Shown: piece after piece, positions 24,225-35,270 of the stretch
Layout: each line of letters begins with the position of its first letter
How positions within the stretch are numbered: position 1 is the first letter of the stretch
NCBI GenBank assembly: GCA_023079485.1
Contig: CM041090.1
Location: 39,560,874-39,624,873 of the forward strand
Source of the DNA: Archilochus colubris
Lineage: Eukaryota > Chordata > Aves > Apodiformes > Trochilidae
Direction: 5' to 3'
Length of the DNA stretch: 64,000 nucleotides
Notes under the pieces: model-generated
Told to the model about the DNA's origin: nothing
Databases searched by the model: none
Seen by the model: the letters and a program-made list of their open reading frames with translations, nothing else
Position numbers and translations under genes: made by a program

Positions 24225-25914
24225 CTCAGCTTCACATCCCCGCATCCCAAACAGGTTGTCCCCCTCCCTGGACACCAGCAACCCAACTCTCCCATCCCAA
24301 GGTGGCATTTCTGTCCCCTGATAGTGCCAGCAACATCAACCCCTAAAATAAACACATCTTCCAGCTCTGAACTGAGGAGAGGGCTTTTTTTGGGTTTTTT
24401 TTTGCTTCATTTCAGGGCTTTTTAGGCTGTGATTTTGTCATGTACTTATTTATTTATTTTTAAGGGGAGGGTCTGTATGGGGAGGGTTTGGGGAACACCA
24501 GGCAGCTGGAGGCTGGGGATGGTTCAGCTGGGTCCTGGCTACCAGCAGCTCCCAGGCAGCAACAGGGAAAGTTTCATCTCTCTACTGCTTCAGTTCAAGC
24601 CAACAAAGTTTACCACACTCTCCCCCCCCAAAAAAAAACTATTCAACCAAAATACACCTGGAAAGAGCAAGTCCTTGTTGAACTGGGGTGCAGCATCCCA
24701 CCTGCTTGGAAAAGCTCTTTGTTTCCTGGGCTTTTTGGCTATTTTGTTGTTTGTGGGTTTTTTTTTAAAAGCCCCTTAAAAACCTCTTTTCCTATTCTGC
24801 TTTTCCCATCTTATCTTTTGCTTTTCTTTCCTGAGTAGTTTCCTGTCTGTTAGGTATGAGTTCTTCCAGCTAGTGCTCATTTTCATCAGAAAAAGCCCAT
24901 TTGTGGCAGGGATTTCTCTGAATTTGCCCTGGCTTTTTGTACTTTCCCCATTTTTTTTCTACCTGGTTGCTTCTGATTTTAATTTTAATAAGCATTCATG
25001 CGGGCAGAGGGCAAAATCCCAAGGTGAGCTGGAAAAAAACAATGTATTATATAAAGAGCATTTTAACTATTTTTTTTTTTTTTTTAGTTTTTAATGTTTT
25101 AGATCTCCCTTCTGGCTGAATTTGTTTCCTCTGAACTCGGGCTGCAGGAGGCAATTCTGGATCCAATAAAATCAAGGGGAAAGCTGAAGGGGATGGCATT
25201 GGTTTAGTGTGGGAAAGCTGGATTTAGGAGCAAAGAGCTGATTCAAAGGGTTTTCCCTCGATTCTATTTGAGGTGTCCTCCCCAAATACACATGGAAGCC
25301 AATCCTCTCCCTGTTCTGCAGGGTGATGTTTCCCACTGGAGGAAATAAAAATTTAAAAAAATAAAATATAAGAATCAGAAAACCAGGAGGGAAGCAGAAA
25401 TCCCAACCACGGCTGAGCTGCTCCAAATGCCTGCTCCCTGCCTGCTCCTTTTCTGATCCCCCCTTGCTCCTGGTTTGCATCCTTGGATGATTCCCCACCA
25501 GTTCTCCTGCCTGATCCCTGCCTGATCCTTGTTGTCCCCTGCCCATTCCCTGCCCTGCCAACTCCCTGCCCATTCCCTGCCCTTTCCCTGCCCCATCCTT
25601 CACCTTGTCCCCTGCCCACCCTCCTGCCTGCTCCTTGCCCACACTTCCCAGTCTGCCCAGTCACCAGCCCTCACCCAGGGTGCCTCCTCTCCCACCTCAG
25701 AGAGTCCCAAAGCAGGGAGAAGTTTTGGGGTGTTTGCATTCCCAGGAGAAGCCCAGGGATGGGGAGCACTGCCAGTTTCCAAGGAGATGGGAGAAGGTGA
25801 CTGAAAAAAGCCAGATTTTGGGATTTACAGTAGAACTTCCCCATCTGGTGATGGAGAAGGGGGGGAGGCACAGGAACCTCCCCAAAATCCCACTCTCAGC
25901 ACTGGCACTGCCCT
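24225..25914. other. Downstream intergenic, low-complexity parts
   Basis: Ordinary non-coding sequence. At 25430-25650 there is a pyrimidine-rich degenerate repeat built on CCTGCC and CATTCCCTGCC words, which gives proline/leucine-rich frames on one strand and GQGMGR-type frames on the other; neither is a gene. Confidence 0.5.
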
Positions 25915-26190
25915 GATCTGTGGTTTGGGGAGTGGCAGGGAGAAAGCTGGAGGGTTGGGAGTGGGTCTGAGGTTGGGTTGGGTGTGGAAAGAGTTGGGAA
26001 GGTTGGGGATGGATACAGGGTTAGGATTGGGCTTGGAAGGGAGGGATTTGGGTCTGGGAAGTGAGGGTTGGGTGTGGATGTGGGGTTGGGATTTGAAGGG
26101 TTGAATTGGGACTGGGAAGTTTTGGGAAGGTTGGATATGGGCTTGGGGTTGGGCTTGGGAGGGCTGAGCTTGGGTTTGGTTTTGATCCCA
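25915..26190 (+). repeat. G-rich degenerate minisatellite
   Basis: Words such as GGGTTGGG, GGGTGTGG, GGGATTTGGG and GGGCTTGGG recur every 10-20 bases for about 270 bp with few C. Four or more G-triplets with short spacers occur repeatedly (first near 25952-25982), so plus-strand quadruplexes are possible. The minus-strand proline/asparagine-rich frame is its translation. Confidence 0.75.
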
Positions 26191-26380
26191 GACTCCATCA
26201 AGATTGGGAGATTGAAAGGGAAATGGGGACACTAGAAGGGGTGCCAACCCTTGCTCCCTCCCCCATTTATAAAAAGGAAGGGAGGAGAGGACCCCAAAGC
26301 TCCTGGAGCCATGCGGGGGGGGCACAGAGAGCTGGGCTGGTGGGGGGATGATGGGCACCCTCACCTCTGCTTCATTCTCG

Positions 26381-27171
26381 AAGGAAGGAAGGAAGGAAGG
26401 AAATAAAGAAATGAAAGAAAGAGAAGAAAAAAAAGAACATGGAAGAAGGAAGGAGAAGGAGAAGGAGAAGGAGAAGGAGAAGGAGAAGGAGAAGGAGAAG
26501 GAGAAGGAGAAGGAGAAGGAGAAGGAGAAGGAGAAGGAGAATGAGAGAGAGGAAAAGAAGGAGAAGGAGAAGGAGAAGGAGAAGGAGAAGGAGAAGGAGA
26601 AGGAGAAGAAGGAGAAGAAGGAGAAGAAGGAGAAGGGAGAAGGAAGAAGGAAGAAGGAAGAAGGAAGAAGGAAGAAGGAAGAAGGAAGAAGAAGAAGGAA
26701 GAAGGAAGAAGGAAGAAGGAAGAAGGAAGGAGAAGAAGGAAGAAGGAAGAAGGAAGAAGGAAGAAGGAAGAAGGAAGAAGGAAGGAGGAAGAAGGAAGAA
26801 GGAAGGAGGAAGGAGGAAGAAGGAGGGAGAAGGAGAATGAAGAGGAAGAGGAAAAGAAGGAGAAGGAGAAGAAGGAGAAGGGGAAGGAGAAGGAAAAGAA
26901 AAAGGAGAAGAAGGAGAAGGGGAAGGAGAAGGAAAAGGAGAAGGAGAAGGAGAAGGAGAAGGAGAAGGAGAAGGAGAAGGAGAAGGAGAAGGAGGAGAAG
27001 GAGAAGGAAAAGGAGAAGGAGAAGGAGAAGGAGAAGGAAAAGGAGAAGGAGAAGGAGAAGGAAAAGGAAAAAGAAAAGGAAAAGGAAAAGGAAAAGGAAA
27101 AGGAAAAGGAAAAGGAAAAGGAAAAGGAAAAGGAAAAGGAAAAGGAAAAGGAAAAGGAAAAGGAAAAGAAA
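26381..27171 (+). repeat. Long polypurine tract (GGAA/GGAGAA/GGAAGAA/GGAAAA)
   Basis: 791 bp with almost no pyrimidine on the plus strand (rare interruptions near 26405, 26437, 26541 and 26837). The blocks in order are: AAGG tetranucleotides; AAGGAG hexamers (about 26448-26620); GGAAGAA heptamers (about 26640-26815); GGAGAA hexamers (about 26836-27060); GGAAAA hexamers (about 27058-27167). Both strands stay open for hundreds of codons only because such repeats lack stop codons. It can form triplex (H-) DNA. Confidence 0.97.
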
Positions 27172-27839
27172 GCTCTCTGTGGCAGTTCCAGGTGCTGGGG
27201 CTGCCCAGTGTCTCCATGCTGCTGTTTTTGCTGCTTCACCTCTGCTCTGGGGCAGAGTGAAGGGAGGTGATGGTGGGCGGGAGGAGGAGAAGAGGTGGTG
27301 CAGAGACAGCTAAATCCATAAATGCCACACAAACTGTTAAAATCTGCTCTGGGAGTCAATTTTGACTTTTAGTCTCATGAACCATTAATAAAAATCTCCT
27401 TAGACTCAAATGGCTCTCCAATGCGGTGATAGCGGATTACAAACTCCTAATGGAGAGACTCCATCACCAAATATTCTCTAAGCAGCACGGTCTAACATAC
27501 TGGGGGTGGCTGGGCCACCTGATTATCAGCTTATCAGCAAATACTTCTTAGTGCTGGATGTGCTGAAAAGAAAGAGTCTTCCTCAGAGCAGCCCCTTCCC
27601 CATTCTTCATTGAAACAGACCTGGGGATGGCATCGTGTGGGCTGGGGACCTGTGACAATGGTGACTCCACGGGTGAGGCTGCACCACTGTGGGGTTTGAG
27701 CCTGGTTTCTGGCTTTTTCCTATTAGAGATGCAGTGTTGGAGGCACCCATGGGGACAGCCCTTGAGGTTCACACTTTCCTTGGTCTCAGATGTGGGAGAG
27801 ACATTTTACAAGGGTATGAAGTCAAAGGACAAAGGGTGA
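27172..27839. promoter_or_regulatory. Candidate 3' enhancer of OTX2 (core 27345-27545)
   Basis: Right after the purine tract, the core is complex AT-balanced sequence with CCATTAATAAAAATC near 27382, GGATTA at 27434-27439 (OTX/bicoid-class site), CTCCTAATGG near 27445, and two GATA-like TTATC words near 27523-27533 in GATTATCAGCTTATCAG. No repeat similarity. The remainder to 27839 is ordinary. Conservation across birds and mammals would decide the call. Confidence 0.42.
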
Positions 27840-28084
27840 TAGCTTTGCACTGGAAGAAGGTGGATTTAAATTAGACTTCAGGAAGAAATTCTTCACTGTG
27901 AGGGTGCTGAGCCCCTGTCCCAGGTTGCCCAGAGAAGCTGTGACTGCCCCATTCCTGGCAGTGTCTCAGCCCAGGTTGGATGGGGGCTTGGAGCATCCTG
28001 GGTGTCCCTGCCCATGGCAGGGGGTTAGGACTAGGCAGTCTTTAAGGTCCCTTCCAACCCAAACCAGTCTGGGATTCTATGAAA
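27840..28084 (+). mobile_element. CR1 LINE fragment (3' end)
   Basis: Reads, in CR1 order: GGAAGAAATTCTTCACTGTG, AGGGTGCTGAGCCCC, GGTTGCCCAGAGAAGCTGTG, CAGCCCAGGTTGGATGGGGC, CTTTAAGGTCCCTTCCAACC and a final ATTCTATGAA. It is 5'-truncated, on the plus strand, and moderately old. Confidence 0.92.
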
Positions 28085-29139
28085 CATGCCCTGGGGACAC
28101 TCAGTCCTTGCCAGGACCAAGGCACTGTACGTGATGTCTAATTACTTGGTAATTAAATTAGGAAGGCTGAGGTAGCATCATTACCTTTGAGAAGTGAGAA
28201 ATTGCATTTGCTTTCCGACACAGTTAAAAGCAGGAGTGAAGCCAATTAATCTCCTGATGTTAAAAGCAAAGTGGTTCTTCCATCCTTGCAACCTTCTCTG
28301 TTTGTTCCACGGTGGTGGAAGGACAGGGAACCATCCTCTGCTGTGTCTCACTGATTTTTGGAGACTTCGTGGGCCACAGGTTAGATCCCTGGAGATAATC
28401 AGGCTCCTCTCCATGAGGGAAATACTCGGAGCCACCCCCCAGGGTGGAGTCTGGGATGGCACCAGGGGCTGATATCTCTGAGGGTATCACCCCAGAGCTG
28501 TGAAGGAGGAGTGTGGTGAGTTGGGAGGATGTTTGTCACTAAAGACACAGTGTGGGGTGGGCTTGATTTACCATTTTTATTAGAAATGTGAAAGAGCAGG
28601 CAGGCAGAATTGTTAAAGATCAGATTGGCAGAGCTGGTGAAGGGAGAGAAATGAAGGAAAGAAGCACCCAGGGGATGGAGAGCTTGATAGCCAAGAGTGA
28701 GCGAATGCACCTGGGGAGATAACCAGAGGGATTCAACATCCTTAAAGAGAAAGGGGTTTGGAAAGCTGGGTTCATGGGTGATAAGCCCTCCCAACAGCTT
28801 TGAGGCTGTTGGGGAATGATGAGAAGGGTGATGGAGTCTGCTGGGAACCCAAAAGGCTTGAGCTGTGGGTGAGTGTGGGGATGAGGGAGAGACATTGCCA
28901 GCAAAACCCAAAAAATTCCCAGGTCAGAGGGAAGAGGAGACCTCTCCTGAGCTCTTGTCCAGTCTGAATGAAGCTTTAAAAAACCAGAAGTGGAAAATTC
29001 GTAAGGATTCATGGAAGAGCCATGAAAGCAACTCAGGCTATGAGGAACCTGCCTGCCAGAGATTACCCTGGAGGGGATCCTGTCAATATACGGTGTTATG
29101 AAAGAAAAGGTTAAGATGGAATCCCTAACATAAGATGGA
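28085..29139. other. Intergenic, possible element at 28125-28280
   Basis: The first 150 bases are rich in homeodomain words (CTAATTACTTGGTAATTAAA near 28139, CCAATTAATC near 28242) and also TTACCTTTGAG near 28181. The rest is ordinary non-coding sequence without gene or recognised repeat. Confidence 0.35.
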
Positions 29140-29597
29140 CATAGAGCTCCTTGAACATGTCCAGAGCAGAGTCACTAAAATGATCAGGGGCCTGGAGCAG
29201 CTTTCCTATAAAACCAGGCTGAGGGATTGGGGTTGTTCAGCCTGGAGGAGGCTCTGAGGTCACCTTAGACAAACTTTCCAATATCTGAAGGGGCTACAAG
29301 AAAACTAGGAGAGGGCTTTTTAAATGGGGGTGTAGGGAGGGTAGAAGGGGAAATGGTCTAAGACTTGGAAAGGGGAGATTTAGGTTAGACATTAGGAAGA
29401 AATTCTCTCCTGTGAGGGTGGTGAGACATTGGCACTGGTTATCCAAGGAATCTGTGGCTTCCCCATCCCTGGAAGTGTTGAAGGCCAGGTTGGATGGGGC
29501 TTGGAGCAACCTGGGTTGGTGGGAGGAGTCCCTGACCATGGCAGGGAGTGGGAATGGATGAGCATTAAGGTGCCCTCCAACCCAAACCATTCTATGT
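29140..29597 (+). mobile_element. CR1 LINE fragment, older subfamily
   Basis: CR1 order is clear: TCCAGAGCAGAGTCACTAAA, GGGGCCTGGAGCAGC, GGGGTTGTTCAGCCTGGAGG, TTAGACATTAGGAAGAAATT, GGTTGGATGGGGCTTGGAGC and CCAACCCAAACCATTCTATG. About 460 bp, plus strand, with many substitutions. Confidence 0.93.
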
Positions 29598-30187
29598 TTA
29601 AAATAGTCGTTGTATGTCTAATTTCCCAGGGAAAATCCTAGTTTCTGATAGACATTTTACCTTTTCCACATTGGATGGAATCACTGACCAACTGATGGCT
29701 GTTGAGGCCATCACCACCATGCCATCAGGTCAGACTGCAAGAATCCTAGGGAAAAAAAAAAACCCCAAAACACTGAGTAGCACCTTGGGGTGCAAGTCAT
29801 GGCTGAGGAACCATCTCCAAATATTCCTTTAATATCTGCTGCAAGAAGTTGCCTGCTCCATTCTAAGACATTTGAGAGGCTGAGATTTTCTCTGTTAAAG
29901 ATTTGAGCAAGGGACAAGTGCAGAGCTTGGAGGATCCCTGATGGGAGGGGCAGAAGCAATTTGCTTTGCAGCCTGTGTGGGATTAGCTCTGCCTGGGCTA
30001 TGTGAGCACTTTTGGTGTCAGGATGATAAAATACCTGGCAAGGGAGCCTGAAGACACTTTATCCATGGTCATCATGCTTGTTGGGCTGAGGATCAGGAAG
30101 CAGGAACCAAGACCTTGGTTCCACTATCTTCTTCCCACCCCATTTAGGGAATGCCATGCAGGGTCACATATGGGTGGGTTGGATGAG
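29598..30187. other. Intergenic DNA
   Basis: No gene, repeat or clear element seen, apart from an A-run near 29752. Confidence 0.4.
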
Positions 30188-30742
30188 ATCATAGAATCAT
30201 AGAATCATAAAATTGGCTGGGTTGGAAGGGACCTCGGAGATCATCAAGTCCAACCCTTGATCCACTCCCACTGCAGTTCCCAGCCCATGGCACTCAGTGC
30301 CACATCCAGGCTCTTTGGAAATATCTCCAGACACGGAGAATCCACTACTTCCCTGGGCAGCCCATTCCAATGCCTGATCACCCTCTCCAGAAAGAAATTC
30401 TTTCTCATCTCCAACCTAAACCTCCCCTGGCACAACTTGAGACCCTGCCCTCTTGTCTTGCTGAGAGTTGCCTGGGAAAAGAGCCCAACCCCCCCCTGGC
30501 TCCAACCTCCTTTCAGGGAGTTGGAGAGAGTGATGAGGTCTCCCCTGAGCCTCCTCTTCTCCAGCCTCAACACCCCCAGCTCCCTCAGCCCTTCCTCACA
30601 GGACTTGTGCTGGATCCCTTCACAGCCTCCTTGCTCTTCTCTGGACCTGCTCCAGGACCTCAATCTCCTTCCTGAGCTGAAGGGCCCAGAACTGGACACA
30701 GGACTCAAGCTGTGGCCTCACCAGGGCTGAGCACAGGGGCAG
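30188..30742 (-). mobile_element. CR1 LINE, young 5'-truncated copy
   Basis: Starts at its 3' end with ATCATAGAATCATAGAATC and GGCTGGGTTGGAAGGGACCT. The minus strand reads an open 154-codon tail of the CR1 reverse transcriptase/ORF2 end ([19 protein letters not shown], then [17 protein letters not shown]). It is very similar to the copies at 43583, 46262 and 54921. Only the last ~550 bp are present, so it cannot move. Confidence 0.96.
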
Positions 30743-30744
30743 AT

Positions 30745-30855
30745 GAAGCAGGAGGTTGTTTGCAGCAGCCCAGGTTGCTCCAAGCCCCATCCAACCTGGG
30801 CTGAGACACTGCCAGGGCTGGGGCAGCCACAGCTTCTCTGGGAAACCTGGGCCAG
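30745..30855 (-). mobile_element. Second CR1 fragment beside the young copy
   Basis: GCAGCCCAGGTTGCTCCAAG, CCCCATCCAACCTGGGCTGA, CACTGCCAGGGCTGGGGCAG and CCACAGCTTCTCTGGGAAAC belong to the older CR1 type also seen at 528-672 and 31947-32180. It lacks the terminal octamers. It abuts the 5' truncation of the young copy, so two separate insertions or rearranged pieces lie side by side. Confidence 0.85.
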
Positions 30856-31946
30856 AGTATCAGCACCACGAGCAGGAGGTTGGTGTCCCCACATCAGCCC
30901 CAGCCCCTCGATGGAGCACAGGGCAAATCAACCACTTGTGTCTGGCACTGGGGCACAGAGGAGCTGAGGTGTTGCCAGGATGGGCTGAGCTGCAGGGGGA
31001 GAGGGAGTGAGAGACAGAAATCAGCTGCCTGACCCCCCTGCAGCACCAGAGAGCTGGAGGTCTCCTGATGATCAGAGTATCCAGTGATGTTCGTGGGCTC
31101 ATTCTGGGAATCTGTGACTGTAACTGTCCCCATCAGTATTAGCAGACAACCTCCTTACTCACTCTGCAGTTTAGCAGACAGAGATTAGATACTCTACAGA
31201 GTCAGATTACTCAGGGAGACGAGGCTGGATGTGTTCATTTTCATTTATTTGCCCTCAAATCACAGAAATCCACAAGACCTGACCACACCAGCTTGGTCTG
31301 GGAGCTTTCAAATTAAAACAATCACAAAGCTGCCCTTCGGATCCCAACAACTTATGCAAGAGACAGAATACACCCGACCAAAAGGACAGGTGTAAAAATG
31401 AGGCTGTGATTCAATTTTGGGGAATTTGGGCTGGAATGAAACCTTCTTTTGGTTTGCACCAAGAGTCAATCTAGTCAGCTTTCCTGTGTCAGGAGAGGGG
31501 AGGGAGGGAGTTGTCCTGATTAGATCTAATTTCCTACCTGTTTGCTGTAGGCATTTGCATAATGATCACCCTGCAAAGAGTGGTTAGCATATGCTAACAC
31601 TGATTCTTGAACCTGTTAAAACACAGAACTCACACAGACTGCCACTATTTGCAGCACATCCCATCTTCCTGATTGCATCCCAGCAGATGTGCCCAGTGCT
31701 TGCCTTGACTACCTGAGCTGGCTGGAAACTTCTTCCAGATGTCATCAGGACAGGATGCAGAGAGGTGAACACAAACTGCTTTATTTTCAGCCCTAAGGAA
31801 AGATCGGAGAGTTGGAAAGAGATCTAAAGGTCTTTTAGGGGTCTTTTGGCATTTTAGTTCCTTGCTCAGTGTTGGAAGAAAGGGGCTTCTCTGGTACCCT
31901 GTGTTGCTGGCCCAGATGCAAGCTGATACATTTTGAAGCAGTGTAA
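30856..31946. promoter_or_regulatory. Intergenic; palindrome/octamer cluster at 31519-31598
   Basis: Within 80 bp lie a perfect 12-bp palindrome ATTAGATCTAAT (31519-31530), a perfect octamer ATTTGCAT (31553-31560) and a perfect 16-bp palindrome GTTAGCATATGCTAAC (31583-31598). The flank at 31130-31340 is also complex and AT-rich. The group suggests an enhancer bound by homeodomain and POU proteins. The rest of the interval shows nothing. Confidence 0.42.
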
Positions 31947-32180
31947 ATCAGAAGGAGGTTGGAAGGGACCTTAAATCTCCTCCATTCCCACCCCCTACCA
32001 TGGGCAGGGACACCTCCCACCAGCCCAGGTTGCTCCAAGCCCCATCCAACCTGGGCTGAGACACTGCCAGGGATGGGGCAGCCACAGCTTCTCTGGGAAA
32101 CCTGGCACAGGGGCTCAGCACCCTCATGGTGAAGAATTTCTTCCTAAAGCCTAACCTAAATCTGCCTTCTTCCAGTTTAA
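31947..32180 (-). mobile_element. CR1 LINE fragment, older subfamily
   Basis: Reverse-complement CR1 blocks: AGGTTGGAAGGGACCTTAAA, CATGGGCAGGGACACCTCCC, GCCCAGGTTGCTCCAAGCCC, GGGGCAGCCACAGCTTCTCT and ATGGTGAAGAATTTCTTCCT. No terminal octamer remains. Confidence 0.92.
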
Positions 32181-32981
32181 ATTTATTTAACCAAGTTAAA
32201 TTTATTATTAACTATCTCTACATGCCCTTATAAAGAGTCCAAGTATTGTAGATGCTTCACCAGAACTTTTCATGAAAGGAAACCCTCATGTACAGAGTGA
32301 TGATTTACAGCCCCTCACCCTAACGTGGTGGGAAGCTGAGCTTATTTGTAAATCATTTGCTTTCAGTGAGGACAGGCACAAGGGTGCCATTGTTTTGGAA
32401 GAGTTACTCCACTGGGTTACAAAAAAAACCCAAAAAACCAAAAGATAAAGGAGAGAGATGCAGGGCAGACTGTGCTGTTGTTGCCAGAGAGTGACAGAGG
32501 ATTGCAAGGTGTGAGTACCCAAGCAGTGAGGTGTCAGCAAACAAACCCAAGCTCACCTTTCAGCAGACTTGTTCATCTCTTTGCTTTGAGAAAAAGGGTC
32601 ACCAAGTCCTTCCCCACCTCCCTCAGTGTGTCCCACATGTGTTTTCACAGCCTGGCAGCCACCAGCTGTCAGTCATGGTCCTCTAGATGCTGCAGGCAAG
32701 ACTTATGCCCTCTGCACAGGAACATCTTTTGAATGGAAGCATTTTAGTAGCCTGCATAAGTCTGACAGCTTAGAGACCAATTTCTGGGCAGGTAGAGTTC
32801 TGAGGGAACAGAAATACTCAGGGAAGGTTGTAGGGAGCATGAGAGAAGCAGTGAGCTCTCCCCTGGGATGGAGCAGCCCAGAATGTTGCTGTTGTTCCCT
32901 GCTCTGGGTAGATTTGTTCTTGACAAATTCATGTTGGCTGCTTCTTGTTGGACAATATTCTGCAAAACCTGGAGTGACTGA
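32181..32981. other. Intergenic DNA
   Basis: No gene or recognised repeat. Open frames here are short and lack family features. Confidence 0.4.
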
Positions 32982-33135
32982 AAAAACCATAGAACAATTC
33001 AGGTTGGACAGGTCATCTGAAGGTCTCCAGTCCTAGATCCCATTCAAAGGACAGATAACTTCAAACTTAAATCATGTTGCTTTGGCCACATGTTGAGTAT
33101 CTCCAAGACTGGAGATTCCTCTCAGGTTCTCTGTT
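32982..33135 (-). mobile_element. Old CR1 LINE fragment
   Basis: Starts ACCATAGAACAATTCAGGTT and continues GGACAGGTCATCTGAAGGTC and CATGTTGAGTATCTCCAAGA, a diverged reverse-complement CR1 3' end. The right edge is approximate. Confidence 0.7.
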
Positions 33136-35049
33136 CCTTGCCCTAAGGCTTGCTTGGAGAAGAGCTTTTTCTATCTGTACCTTGTTGCCAAAAAGGGACC
33201 CCAAGGGATCACTGACAAGCTCCTAGACCTCCAGTGGATCATTAGCCCCAGCTCCCTTGAGCACTGCTCTCTCCTGTCCACAGCACAGAAATACATCCTC
33301 AAGAAACAGGGCTTGCTGAAAGCTGATCACTGGCTTGCTTTGCATACCTAGTGGTAGGACCAGATGGTTTTTTTGCTCTGTTCTGTGAGGCTCTGGAGCC
33401 CTGCTGAGCAATCCCATAACATGTCCCTTAACAGAGACATCCATGGGTCTCAACTTCCAGCCAAATGCCTTGGCAGCTGCTGCAGCTGGGCATTGTCCTC
33501 TTGGACCCACCACTTTTCCACACCAAATCTGTCTTATTGATCCTTCCTGGTGCCTGGAAATCCTTTGGGATAATTGTGAGGGTGTCCCAAGGATTCCCAT
33601 TGCACCACACTGGTGGAGGACAGCAGAGATGGACTCAGTGCCTGTTGTTCTAAGAGTGGCCATGTGTCTCCTAGACATTTACTTGTTCTCTGCCTCCTCA
33701 GTTGACATTTCCCATTAGTGGTGGCACTAAGATGTTAAGTCACCCTGATCTGAATCACTTCCATGGAGCATTTTTGCTTTCTGCTCTCTGTTCATAAATG
33801 AGACCCTGGTGCTGCCCTTCCTGATTGGAGTTATTGCTGTGGGCTTGATTCTTTTTGCTTGGAACCCTGTCCCATGTCCTGGCCGTCTCTCACAGTTGTT
33901 CCTGTCCTAACCAGGGACTCAGTGATGCCTGCAAGGCAACATTGTGATGCCCCAGTTCCCCCCTCTGTGATGTAGGTTCCTCTCTCCTCCCCTCCTCTCA
34001 ACTTAGAGTAACTTATTTGAGTAACTCTCATCCTGCCAGGATTCCCACAGCTCATCAAATACTTTTATCAGCTGCTCCAGGATCCCTGGCAGGATTCCTG
34101 GAAATGGTGCTTTGCTCTCTCCTCTTTCCTTTTCCCCATGAGGCTGTGAAGATGTCTGTTTCCTCACACTCATCCTCATGGTCAGCTGCCCATGCAGATG
34201 CTCCTGGGCTCATAGGAGACTCTTTGTCCCAAAACCCAGCATTTCCAGGGCTGAGACTTTCCTGTCCACTTGCTTCTCTGACTGCTGAACCCTCTCTTGT
34301 CACTGTGCTTGCCGTGCCTCACACTGAGTGATGGCAACCATCATGTTTCTTTTGCCCTGTGCTGGGTAGAGGCAAGACAGGAGGTCACATTTTGGCTACT
34401 GGAAAAGCTTTTAATTAAAGGAGATCCCCAGTGACCCTTGCAGAGTGGCCATCCCTGCAGGCTGTTGCCAAAGCTGCTTCCAAACACCTCCTTCCTATGT
34501 CTCCAAATCACCATGGAGGATGGGTTGCCCCATCCCATGTCCCTTTTAGCTTCCCAAAATTGTTTTGATGCTGTCTCTTAACCCTCCAGCTCCGACTGAC
34601 CGGGCAGCATGGCAGGGAAGTTAAAAAAAACATTCATATGCTCCTGGAAAAAAGAGAAATCTCATCATCCCTGTTACACCAAAAGAACATGGAGACACTG
34701 CCATAGATGAACATCATTTGGGATCAGTTTGGGATCAGCCAGCACATCCCAAGCCTCAGAGTTACTGCTGATACCCCTAAAACTCTGCTTCCTCTCCCTG
34801 CCAGGAGGAGCTGGCAGTCCAAAGCCCTGCACCTGAAAAAAGGGGCATCCTTTTCCTGCTTTTCTGCTGTCACTCCAGGGCTGCAGGGACTGGTGCAAGG
34901 GCCCAGCTCTCATGCTGGATCTGCACGTTGCTTTCTCATTATGCAACTGCTGCATTTTAATAGAAACCTCTTTTTAGGCCGTCTCCAAAACAGTCGGATT
35001 TTTTTTTCCCTTCCTCCTTCTGTCAAATGACCAACTTAATAATTCACTA
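33136..35049. other. Intergenic DNA
   Basis: Ordinary non-coding sequence of nearly 2 kb. The frames at 33223-33678 and 34017-34331 have no recognisable domain. No repeat or element seen. Confidence 0.4.
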
Positions 35050-35270
35050 GTTGTGCTGGGATTAGGCACTTTGGGCCACACTCTGGATTTCTTATCTTTA
35101 ATGTAGCTCTCGACGACATCTTCTGCACTTAATCCCCTGACAAAACTCCCTTTGATTCCCGCGACAGTCGCTCACGGAGATCAAACGCAGAACGTTGCTC
35201 TGTCAGGTAGAATAATTTGTGACAAATAATTTACCCACAGACTCTCCCCTCTTTTTTTTTTTTTTTTTTT
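35050..35270. promoter_or_regulatory. Candidate downstream enhancer
   Basis: Complex block with unusual CpGs for this AT-rich desert (TCTCGACGACATC near 35108, CCGCGACAGTCGCTCACGG near 35159, AAACGCAGAACG near 35182). It holds an OTX-type TAATCC at 35130-35135, CCTTTGATTCC near 35149 (TCF-like) and paired AATAATTTGTGACAAATAATTT near 35210. It is cut off by a T-run at 35252. Retained CpGs and motif density suggest constraint. Confidence 0.43.

Noticed and set aside
26348..27359. Open frames of 321 and 332 codons (Lys/Glu/Arg-rich on plus, Ser/Phe/Pro-rich on minus)
   Set aside because: They are translations of the purine repeat, which lacks stop codons by composition. All frames on both strands are open and there is no domain.
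30244..30708. 154-codon minus frame, also seen at 43639-44094 and in part at 46308-46776 and 55268-55648
   Set aside because: This is the C-terminal end of CR1 ORF2 in 5'-truncated copies; repeat-derived and not a host gene.
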